Assembly: GCA_015499985.1 (NCBI GenBank)
Contig: JAAAUF010000452.1
Coordinates: forward strand, 1-32,902
Reading direction: 5' to 3'
DNA: 32,902 bases
Origin: Haplosporangium gracile
Taxonomy: Eukaryota; Mortierellomycota; Mortierellomycetes; Mortierellales; Mortierellaceae
Under the pieces are notes generated by a model. It saw nothing but the letters and a program-made list of their open reading frames with translations. It had not been told where the DNA came from and searched no databases. Position numbers and translations under genes: made by a program. This document shows, piece by piece, positions 20,201 to 30,855 of this stretch; positions within the stretch are counted from its first letter, which is position 1; each line of letters begins with the position of its first letter.

Positions 20201-23055
20201 TAGGCGACGCTGCCCGAGACGATGACCCGGCCCTGGCATTTGTACATCTCGCCGATAAGGGCGCTCATTAGGGACGACTTTCCTTGACCGACTCTTCCTA
20301 CGACCGCCGTGAGGGATCCGTGGGGGACAGTGAGGTTGATGTTGGTTAATGTTGGGAGGGGCTCAGTGATGGTGCCCTGCGTGGGCTGTTCCTGTGGTGA
20401 TACTTCTGTGGAAGAGACGGTCATGATGCTGCCGACTGTTGGGGTCTCTTGAAGTGTTGAGGTGGGCAATGACTTCGTCGAGGATGAAGACAACTCGGTG
20501 GTGGTGGTGGTGGTGGCGTCGTTTGCAGCCTTCTTCTTCTTTTTCGCCTCTTTCTCGCTCTTCTCCTTCCTCAACTGCTCATCACGAATGCTGGTCCAAG
20601 CGAAGACACCGTCCCGGATCTCCAACGCAATCTTGCCCCTGCCATCACTGTCACCAGAGTTGTTCTTGTCGCGGTAGTCAATCTGGTTCTGATCCAACTC
20701 CTCCTCCAACAACAACCCCTGAATGCGCTTGTAGGCAACATTCAGCGCAATCAACGAACTAGTCATCCCCGAGATCCTTCCAAGCGGCTGGGCAAGACGA
20801 GCAAACAGCGTAACAGTGACAAAGATCATCTGTGCCGAAATAGTGCCTCGAGTCCCCCCGGGTCCTCCAAAATACGAGTAAATCACGAAAGTGAGCAGCG
20901 ACATGACGAGGGGCAGGGAACTGAACATGATACACATGAACGCAAAGGCTACGCCCATATGGCGCAAGTACTTGATCTCTGTTGCGCGGAAGCGGGCAAC
21001 TCTCTTCCGGAATGCGTTTTCCTATTATAACAATCAAAAAATAAAATAAAAAACAACAACAAAAATATAAGTTGGTTGCTTCCCTCTTCAACCGTCAGGT
21101 AATAATAAAGTTTTTCTCCGTTTTCTAAGAAAAAAAAATTGACAAGAAATCTCTCCACAACCTTGCTGCAACCGACACTCATAAACGAATAAGAAATGAA
21201 CAATATGCCAAGAGTATAGACAACATACCCAAGAATACATCTTGACAGTCTTGATAGATGAGAGAACCTCGGTCAAAATACGAATGCGGTTATCCATGGC
21301 CTCCAGCTTCCTATCCTTGGCCTTGTTGACCACCTTGGCCATGAGTCCCTGCATAGGGATGATCATAATGATTACGCCGACACTTGTCAACGAGCTAGGT
21401 CCCAGGCGACTGTAGAGCAAGTAAATCGCAAGCACAATCTCGAACACCGAGGAGACACTCATAGGGAATGCGGTTATGCCGAAGCCGATCCTCTCAGTAT
21501 CAACCGACATATGGTTGCCTAGATTTGAGATTGAAAAATAAAGTATTGATGTTTAGTATCTCCCTTGTGTGCTGGTCAACCCTATCTCCAGCGACAAAAA
21601 CGATGTAGAGAAACTTACTAATCTCTCCAACAGTAGAGCGCTGTCGAGCGCCAGGAGAAAGGACCAACGATTTCTGGTAAATCAATCCAATCAGTGCCGT
21701 CCGGAGCTCAATCCCCAGTACATAGCTCCCCTGGAAGAACTGCCCACTCGCCAGCGTCGCCAGAAAAGTCGACAAGAACAATGCCACAGCTAGAATAATC
21801 CCGTACTCAATCGGTGGTCGTGCCTCCTTCGCTGCTGATGTCGATGTAGTAATATAGTCCAGTAAGGCGCTCAACAACAAAACCTGCGAGTACTCCAAGA
21901 CCGACTGCGTCAACGAGATCAGTGTCACGGGGAGCAGCTTTGGACCAAACGCGCGGAGGGAGAGGAGCATCAAGTTGGGTGTCTTACCCTTGGCACGCCG
22001 CTTCTGCTTGTGCTCCTCCCACATTTGTGACAACAGAGTAAAGCTGTGTTGGGTCTGGAGGTGTTGTGGCATCTGGTCTGCAATATCGCCATCGAGGAGA
22101 GGGCGTCGGAATCCAGTTGAGAACATGTCCTGCATGTAGTAGAAGCACAATCGAGAGCACATATTGGCTTTTTCGTATGCTGTCAGCTTCTTCTTTTCCT
22201 TTTCATCTTTGTTGTTGTTGTCCTGATGTTCCTGTTCCTGTCTCCTGGGCCAAGCCTCTATCACAAACGCAACGATAGCGGCTCCAAAAAAGACACAGAA
22301 CGACGCAAACTGCCTCTGTCCGGAGAGTCCTGTATCGTGCAAGGTCCGGATATGAATAAGCGACGCGACAATGTTGACGCTGTAGAAGGTGAGCAGGTGT
22401 GTCGATGATCGGAACTTGTACCCGAGTTCCAAATGGTTCAACCCCGGCACCAACATCTAATGCAGAAAGGGGTTAAAAGAAGAAAGGAGATATATGGTGA
22501 TGAGTGGAGATTGAATGAGTGGTCAATGCATAAGATGTCGCTCCTTCATGCGCCCAACTGCGAATCGTTTTCATAAAATTAAGCATCATGTTTTCCTTTG
22601 TTCACTTACCCAGGAAACAAGCAGAGTAACACCCCCAAAGACTGTAGCAGCCGGTGCTGATGAACCCTGGTTCAACTGGACAAGTCTGGCAACGAGAGCA
22701 GCGCATGCTACTGCCAGACAAGTCATAGATGCGACATAGAGAATCCTGTTATAGACACGACCCTCCTTGGAAGCGTAGTTTCTTGTCGCATAGAGCAGGC
22801 GGTATCCACGGGCTATGAAGGCGACAATTGCGATGAGGGATGGGAGACCGAATAGAATTCTATACATGGATATAATGGAAGGGTCATCGCCACCCTTGTG
22901 CTTCGTGGTTAGTTAGGGGTGAACAACTTGGACCCTTATTTTACAGTGGCCGAAAAACTGGAAACAATAGACATATAGGAAGGGAGAAAATAACGTTACG
23001 TGTTCTCGAAACAAGGTGTGAGGTCAACACGTTCCGGACTCGTAGGACCCTGCAT
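17294..23055 (-). CDS. ABCC (MRP-type) multidrug/conjugate transporter, copy 1
   Basis: A full-length ABC exporter of subfamily C, the family of Ycf1 and MRP1, which move glutathione conjugates and organic anions across vacuolar or plasma membranes. Seven exons: 23055-23000, 22859-22610, 22456-21619, 21518-21229, 21021-19472, 19352-19059 and 18926-17294. They join in frame to 1636 aa. Order: TMD0, TMD1, NBD1, TMD2, NBD2. Exon 1 carries the subfamily motif VDLTPCFENT. NBD1 has Walker A GRVGQGKSS (720-728), LSGGQ (810-814) and YLLDDPLSAVD. NBD1 therefore has Asp in place of the catalytic Glu, as is normal for ABCC. NBD2 has GRTGAGKSS (1369-1377), FSVGQ and LILDEATAAVD, with a 46-residue insertion after the Walker A helix. 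NBD1 also carries a long low-complexity insertion. The start ATG has a weak context, and its CAG could instead be a splice acceptor, so a further upstream exon is possible. Confidence 0.92.
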
Positions 23056-24026
23056 ATATTGGAAAGCAATAAGAGGGAGGTTGGTTATTCTTAGAACAGA
23101 GCTCGCACTTTTTATGTCCTAGAGGGGGCTTGTGTTGTAAGTTCAGGAAATCAATTGAGGAGACAAGGGAATCTAAAAAAAAAAAAAAAAAACAGGAAAA
23201 ATTGCAAGAAGAAACTTCCCCTTTCTTTTTGATCAGAAAAATAAGAAGAACTCATCAAGAACCTCTTTCTTGTAAGTTCAGAAGAAAATATATAAGAAGG
23301 AAAGGTAGTGGATAAGAAAGGAAAGAAGAAGGAGCGTGAAAGAGCGTGAAAGAGTGTGAAAGGTGAAAGAATGTGAAAGAGAAAGAAAGGACGGGTAGAG
23401 AGGACCTTTTATGGTTTTTTTTTTGCTCTTGTCCAAATGTTAAATTCTGCTCCATTTGATTCGATTCCCTTCCTCTCCTCCGCCCCCTCGCTCCCCGGTT
23501 TGCCTTTTTGCTCCAACCCCCGAACGCCCACAACTCAAAACAGGATAAAATGTGTGAAAAAACTTACACATGCAAATGGACAGAAAGGTACCTGCACTTC
23601 GATACATTATGATCCATGGCGTGTAACAGATAAACATCTCCCTGAATGAATAGATGTACCATTTTCCCCATAAACAGACTGAATTCACTCTTTCTTTTTC
23701 ACCTTCTTGAATCTTTCGCCCCGTCTCTTGTCAAAAAAAGAATAAAAAAAGTCCAACGACCGCGCAGTAAGAGTCACAACGGATTGATTTTGCTGTCAAC
23801 TATGGGAAATTTATTTAACAAGATACTCATAATTGACAAGGACTTATTAAGTATATCAATCCGTCGTGATCCCTGCCGCGCAGCGCAGTTGACGAACATT
23901 CTTTACTTCTAAAAAATTTCGAAAACAATGATATAATATGCAAATATGAAAATGAAATGCGTATGCAAGTGTGTATATGCTAAAAATGACATGAAAAAAG
24001 AGGAGGCGGCGTGCTATTTTACACGC
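23056..24026. promoter_or_regulatory. Intergenic region between the two ABCC genes
   Basis: This 971-bp spacer holds the promoter of copy 1 and the 3' end of copy 2, both on the minus strand. It contains A-runs and a purine-rich GTGAAAGA repeat (23333-23390). A CCAAT lies just upstream of the copy 1 start (minus strand, about 23057-23063). I found no pleiotropic drug response element of the TCCGCGGA type and no further coding exon that I could support. Confidence 0.5.
23333..23390. repeat. Imperfect GTGAAAGA(GC) tandem repeat
   Basis: Six or so units of GTGAAAGA or GTGAAAGAGC in a row, read on the plus strand, degenerating into GAAAGA. On the sense strand of the ABCC gene this is a pyrimidine-rich tract about 280 bp upstream of the start codon, so it may be part of its promoter. 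Confidence 0.75.
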
Positions 24027-27000
24027 CTAGAGATGATGAGCCGCGTCGATTTCACCAGCTTGCTCAGCAAGCTGATAAAACAAAGACTCCTTTCTTGTCA
24101 GCAACGTCCTTGGCGACTCAAACTCCTGAACTCGTCCCTTCTCCAACACCAGGATCTTGTCCGAGTCCATGACAGTCTTGATGCGGTGCGCAATCGTCAA
24201 AATCGTCCTGTCCTTAAACTCCTTGCGGATCGTCTTCTGGATCAAATCGTCCGTCTCTACATCTACAGCCGCAGTGGCCTCGTCAAGGACCAAGACCTTG
24301 GTCTTGCGGAGCAACGCCCGGGCAAGACAGATCAACGATCGTTGGCCCACCGAAAAGTTATCTCCGTTCTGGGCAACCTCAAACGAGAGACCGCCAGAAA
24401 GGGTCGAGATATACGACTTGAGATGGGCACGCTCCAGAGCCTCCCACAGATTTTTGTCTGTGTGCTCCTCGAAAGGATCCAAGTTGCCGCGGACAGTACC
24501 GGCAAACAGGGTAGGATCCTGAGGAATAATTGACAAATGCTGGCGGAGGTCCTTTAATCCCAGTGTCGAGATGTCGACACCATCAATCTCAATTGATCCA
24601 CCGCTGCCTGCCCCCTCAGTCGAGAACATCTGCTGGACAGTGTCCATAAACTGGCGCTCGGCTGCGCTAAAGTTGGGATCACTCGCCTTGGCCCAATAGC
24701 TGTCAGCAGCCTCAATGATACGGAACAGCGCCAAAGTAAGCGAAGACTTGCCGGCACCAGTACGACCGACAATGCCAACCTTCTCAGTAGGTGCGACAGT
24801 GAACGAGATGTCCTTGACGACCAAGTCCAATCCCTCGCGGTAACGGGCACAGTAATTCTTGAAGACGATACGACCCTGTGAAGGCCAATTCTCAGGCAAG
24901 ACAACACCAGTCTCGACAGGGGCCTCTGTAGGCTTCTGAGTATACTCATCCACACGCTCGACAGAGACCAAGATGTTTTGTACCTCACTAACTGTACGGA
25001 CCATGTAGTTGACGTACTGGACCATGTTCAACGAATAACTCAGCGCCAAACCAACCAAAGAGGGATCCAAGGTTCCTGCGTTCCAGACAGCCAAGGCAGC
25101 AGCAATAAAGACAGTAAAAGCACCAAGTGTCTCGAGACGGACCTGCAACCAACGGTTGTCGAGGCAGTAGGCGTTGAACCGGTTACCGATCAAATCACCC
25201 CGGCGTTCGTTCTCCTCGACAAACTGGTCCTGCAGGCCCTTCATCACACGAATAGTCGATACACCGATCAAAGTTTCGCTGAAATGCTGGTAAAGAGGCG
25301 ACTTGGAGACAGAATAGAGACGCTTGAGAGAACCTGAACTCATGATAAAGTAGCCTTGGACCCAAAAGTAGGTAAGAACCAAAGGAGGGATTGCAAGCAA
25401 GAAGGCAGGGGTCGAGTAGGCGATGACAAAGAGCGTTCCTCCAATGATGGCTCCGAACGTGAACAAAGCGTTCGATTCCTCAGCCATCTGGGAATCGATC
25501 GAGTAAATGTCGGACGAGAACCGGTTCACAATACGACCCATTCTATATTGTAAAGAAATGTAAAAAGTATCAATAATCGTTACAATTAGCCGGGAATGTA
25601 AAAATAACCGCGTCCATCAATATATAAACGGCATTTACGGAGTGACATCGAAAAATGCCATGGGGAGACGAAAGACACGATCCAATAGGTTCTCGTGAAG
25701 AACCTTGGAAGCCTGGATACCACAGACGGCTTCGGTTACATAGTTGACAGTAATGTTCAGGGCCACGTAGAGGAGGACGAGCATGCCGTATCCTTGGAGG
25801 TAGTAAGAAACGGGACGTCCGACCTGTCCTGAACAGTCACGCTCCTCAGTGTCGCTGATCCAGAAACGAAGCCAAAAGTTGGTACTGACGTGACAAGCCT
25901 GGGCCAATGCGAACAAAACAAGACAAAAAATGGCATTGCGAAGAGATCTAATGTTGAAAAGAGATATATGTAACACAAGGGTCAGTACTTTGCGCTTTGA
26001 AGAAATGAACAGTTACAATGTAAGGACATGCAAGAAAGTATGACTTACGCAGCCTTGGCATAGATGATAGCGATTCTCCAGCCAACCTTGCCCTCTTCCA
26101 TCCGCTCATCGGCAATAAGCTCGCCAGCATCATCCTTGTCATCCTCAATAGGGGCTGGCTTCTTGGAAGGAGCCATCGCCTTGTCAGCATGAATGTTCCC
26201 CTCACTGGACTTGCCTTCGTCTTCAGCGTCGCTGCCGCTGCCGCTACCGGATTTGCGAATGCTGCTACTGACAGAAGTATTGGCGGTCGATTCGTCTTCA
26301 TCGTCCTCCGCAGACGGCTCTTGTTGAACTGCGGCCTTGTTGTTATGCTGCTTCTTCTTCTTCTTGGCGACAGAAAAGTCCTTGATTAATTGGTAAAACG
26401 CCCCGCGAGCGTTCATCAAGTGCTGGTATTCGCCCGTCTCCGAGATGACCCCGTCCTTCAAGACAAAAATCTGATCGACATTTTCCAAATGGTGAATTCC
26501 ATGGGTGACCAAGAGGCGAGTCTTGTCCTTGAGCAATCCCTCTGGTCCAAGCAAGTTCCGCCACAGGTGTTGGTCGACATGGGCATCAACGGCACTGAGA
26601 GGATCGTCCAAGATGTAGATGTCGGCATCCTGGTAGGCAGCACGGGCCAAGGAGACACGTTGCTTTTGACCTCCTGACAAGTTGATGCCGCGCTCTCCAA
26701 TTTCGGTTTGGTCGCCAGCGGATAGCATCTCAAAGTCGGGCTTCAGTCCCGAAGCATGGATGACGCGGTTGTACAAGTCTTGGTCGAATGCCTTTCCGAA
26801 AAGAATGTTATCTCGGACCTAATTATTACAAACGGAAACTGTGTTTTAACAACATGTACGGGAATTGCAAATTCACATAGTACACGAAAAGATTTATGAC
26901 CTGAGAACTTACTGTAGCGTTGATGATCCATGCTTGCTGGGGGACATAGGCGAGATCGCCATAGACAGTGACAGACCCATGCAGCTTGTACATTTCACCC

Positions 27001-29815
27001 ATGATAGCGCTCATCAGCGAGGACTTGCCTTGACCAATACGTCCAACAAAGGCGGTCAATTGGCCATCAGGGACGCGAAGGTTAATATTTGTGAGAGTCG
27101 CCTTGGCAGCAATTGCCGCCTGAGGCTGAATTCTGGCAGCCGAAAGAAGGGGCTGTCTCTCGCCCAAGGACGAAGTATCCTGTTCAACGATGGAGGTGAT
27201 TGTGGCGAGTTCTTGTTTCTCCCAAGAAAAGGTACCCTGCTCAATAATGACAGCCAAGACCGGTTCCTCTTCTTGTCCAGATCTCAGTGACTTTGGTTGA
27301 CGGCTGTAACGTTTAACAATTGATGTATCGATCTCCTCCTACATGCCGTAAAATCAATACCGCCGTTAGTGCCTCGCTGCAATCACATCTGCTCGCTCTG
27401 CACAGTCGACTGACAGCGATAGAATGATGGAGACTTACCATGAGCAAAAAGTTCTGGATGCGCTTCATGGCGACATCGACAGCAATGGTCTTGGAGATCA
27501 TGTGGGCCAAAAGACCGAGAGGACGGTTCATGATACCAAAGAGGGTGATACTGACAAAGATGATTTCCGAGCTCAACTTTCCGGGGGTCATGTTGGGGCC
27601 ACCAATATAGGCATAGACAGAAAAGGTGACCAGGGCCATGATCAGAGTGATTGAAGAAAAGACGATGGATAACAAGGAGCCGACAGTTGCCAAACCCTTG
27701 AGGGCCTTCAACTCTTTAGCGCGGAGGATGTCGACCTTTTGGCGGAAGGGCATCTCCCTGGGAGTAGTAAACGACGGATGGGAAAGAAAACAGGAGGAAT
27801 GTAGAATGGATTAGCACATTAAAGTCCGTGTCTCGAGAGAAAAGTAAATTCAATGTTTTCAGCATCCAGCTCCAACAAAAAGAAGAAACATACCAGTTGT
27901 ACAACTTGACAATCTTGATGTTGGTCAGGATTTCGGTCATGAGACGGAGACGGCTGTCCATCCATTTGAGTTTCTCGTCTTGGAATCCGTTCATGACACC
28001 AGCCATCTTTGCCTGGATGGGGACTAGGATAGCAAAGACAGCTAGTCCAGACAACAAAGACCACCCAAGCAGCTGATAGAGAAGATAGATTGAAACAGCC
28101 AATTCGAACCTTGGGGGAAAACATTGAAAGATGAAGTTGGAAAAAGGAAAGTAAGAAAAGGATCAAGAATAAAGGGAAGGAGAAGGGGGAGGATGAGAGA
28201 GATGTCAGTAACGGGAGACGAGATAAAAAAAAAAAAAAAGAGCTGGAACAAACGGATCATTCATGTCTTGAGCATACAGATCCATTGAACCCTACTGCCT
28301 GCACAATCAACCGCACTTCTAAAATAGTAATTGAAAAACTTACGGGACGGTGATAAGCAACGGCAAGAAGATCGAGGCATCGATCCAACGCTCAGAATCG
28401 ACAGCCATATGGTTGGTAATTTCGCCCAGAGTGCATGACTGCTTTGCCTGAGGTGAGAGGCGGAGTGACTTGCGATAAATCATTGCAATCGTCGCTGCAC
28501 GGGCTTCAATACCCAAATCCGTGTTACCCTGGAAGGCAATACAAAGCACGACAGTACTGGCCAGGCTGAAAAAGAACATGACTCCTGCAATCATAAATCC
28601 AATTTTCAGCGCCGGAGGATCGGAGCCTCCACGGACCGCTGCAGAGTAATCGTCGATGAACTGGAGTAATTGACCGAAGAGCATAGGAGGAACATAGAGC
28701 ATAGCAAAACCGGCAACGCGGTAGATGAGCATCACAGTGATCTCGCCCTTGTACGCATTCAGGACTGTCCAAATAAAAGAGGGCTTCTTGCCCTTGCCCT
28801 GAGCCCGCTCCTTGTTCCTCTCCCAGTAGGCAACTATCTGTTGGTAGTTGACGTTTGTCAACAGTTTAGCAGGAGCGGTATTGACTAAATCATCTCCGGT
28901 GAGGGGACGCCTTGCTCCGGTACTGACGATTCGTTGATAGTAATGGTAAGTGAGACGGGAGAAGAGATTGGCCTGTTGGTAATCGCTCAAGTTTTCCTTT
29001 TCCCGGGCGAGCCGTTGGACCTTGGTCGCCGTGCGAGGCAAGGACTCGACGAGGAGAGCACACGTGATGGCCATGGCAAAGTACAAGATGTGATCAAAGG
29101 TCGATGTGGGCCGTGGGTTAGACTCTGAGAGAATGTAAAGGGCGACCAGAGAGGTCGTCACTGTTACAGTGAGGAACGAGAAGAGGTAATCCGACGACCG
29201 AGTCTCGAAGCGATGCGCAGCTGCATTCAACGGAAGCGCCGTCAACTAAGAAAGGAGGATTTTAATGAAACCATTGGGTCAGCATTTAGCTTTCACTTTT
29301 TCTGTAGTTTTTTTCTTAGCAGAGAAGAGGGAGAGAGCCAGGGAAACAAGAAGAACGACAAGCTATTTCCACTTGCATACAAATACACAGTAAAGAAATA
29401 TACTTACACATGCAGCGAGAGTCAACAGTACGCCAACTAACATGCCATCGGAGGCCGAGTGGTGCCATTCCAAAGTAGCAACATGAAAGATTAAGATAAG
29501 TGCCGCAAGAACGATAAACAATTGAGTGGGCCAATAGATCAAGTTGGTGTGGCCGTAGCCATGGGCTTTGCAGTTGTAGTTTAACCAGCGAATGCGCCCA
29601 ATGTTTGCGATGATGGCGAAGAGAGAAGGAGCCCCTAGGAGGGCGAGGTATCCTCCGTGACTCATGAGATAGTTGATCCAGATTTTTGTTGGATCGCGAG
29701 GGGCTGTGTTGTTATCGAGAGTCATGGAGGTGATTGAATGATGGGTGCTGGAATGGGTTTGGATGGTTTGGGTGTGGCTCCATATAGACGGCCCCGATAC
29801 AGCGGATATCGACAT
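24027..29815 (-). CDS. ABCC (MRP-type) multidrug/conjugate transporter, copy 2
   Basis: A tandem paralogue of the ABCC gene at 17294-23055, with the same domain order TMD0-TMD1-NBD1-TMD2-NBD2. Eight exons: 29815-29408, 29245-28344, 28109-27894, 27757-27439, 27338-26913, 26818-26049, 25947-25639 and 25542-24027. They join in frame to 1621 aa. NBD1 has GRIGQGKSS (714-722), LSGGQ (804-808) and YILDDPLSAVD. NBD2 has GRTGAGKSS (1376-1384), FSVGQ and LVLDEATAAVD, followed by the H-loop LTIAHR. A 34-residue insertion follows the NBD2 Walker A helix. The linker after NBD1 is acidic and Ser/Lys-rich and may be phosphorylated. The ATG at 29815 (G at -3) adds 30 low-complexity residues. The in-frame ATG at 29725 gives 1591 aa but has a poor context (T at -3). 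The substrate cannot be deduced from sequence. Confidence 0.93.
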
Positions 29816-29850
29816 GTCGTATGAATGAATGAGTGGATGAGGATATGGAT

Positions 29851-29877
29851 GGGATTGATGGGATTGATGGGATCAAT
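29851..29877. repeat. 9-bp tandem repeat GGGATTGAT
   Basis: Three consecutive 9-bp units, the third degenerate, just upstream of the ABCC copy 2 start codon. Confidence 0.8.
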
Positions 29878-29897
29878 GGTTGACGACTGCAAGAAGA

Positions 29898-29934
29898 GTG
29901 GAGAGGAGGTAGAAGGGTGGAGAGGAGGTAGAAG
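29898..29934. repeat. 19-bp tandem duplication
   Basis: Two copies of GTGGAGAGGAGGTAGAAG separated by one G, in the likely 5' UTR or core promoter of ABCC copy 2. Confidence 0.85.
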
Positions 29935-30855
29935 AGAAGATAGGGTGGAAGAAAGAAATCATACAGAGGGAAGAGAAGAATGAGAGGGTGGAAGGGGGAA
30001 GAAAGAAAGAAAAGGAAGAAAGAAGAGAACGGCGTCAAAAGGAGTATTTATTGAAAAAAAAAAAGCGCAATTAGATCCAAGGTGTTTAGGAGTATTGTAA
30101 CAAAGTCCGAATTTTTTTAGGTTTGTCTCTCACCGACAAAAAAGATCTGCCTGTTTCTTTGCTCTGCACACTCAGAGTGACAATTCCCTTCTTTCCCTCC
30201 AGCATGTTATGTGACGTGTATCATCAGCACGCAGCAAAAATTAGAACAAAAAGATGAGGAGGAACCCCAGATGCTCTTGAAATAAATTCCGCAGGGGATA
30301 AAAGAGGAGACAAGGCTCTCTCCATATCGACGTCAACCAGCAATTGCGCTTAAACAACTCCCCTTTCTTATTATTTAGCTCTTGACGAGAAGGACAATTC
30401 CCACGCTCAAACATGTTGCTGTTGTCCTACTCATCGCCGCTCTTCTCCCTCAACAGACAATCGATCAACTGATGGCACTAACGCGTGCACTCTTACACCA
30501 TACACAATAAAGAACCAGGAGAGGTCAGAAGGGAGTGCCCAACGTCGTAGAGGGGGAAAATGATTTGGGCGTCAACAAAAACGGGTCCTGGCCTTTAATT
30601 CCACGTTTGCTTTTTTTTTTTGTTTCTAAGAAATTTATTGCGTCGTGGGTGTACGTGCAGTATTTCACGTTCACTATGAGTGCGGCATGCCACTCACCCA
30701 TCATGTGATGATTTCGTCTTTCCTTGAGCTTTGCCTCCCTTCCCCTCACAAAACCCAAAACACCGACCATAAAACGACACGCCAATCCCTTCTCTCCACC
30801 TTCAATTCTCCACTCGACATAGCACACGCTAACAAAAAAAAGAAAAGAGAACACG

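Larger units (their letters stand above)
29816..30855. promoter_or_regulatory. Divergent region between ABCC copy 2 and the F-box gene
   Basis: About 1040 bp with the promoters of both flanking genes. The part next to the ABCC gene is purine-rich on the plus strand with short tandem repeats, consistent with a pyrimidine-rich 5' UTR on the minus strand. A GATAAAAG box at 30297-30304 and an AATAAA at 30506-30511 could bracket a short transcript, but no convincing protein is encoded there. Confidence 0.45.

Noticed and set aside
22586..22867. ATG at 22867 as the start of ABCC copy 1
   Set aside because: The TATAG just after this ATG is a good splice acceptor. Joining there to 23000 gives the family motif TPCFENTILFG in frame.
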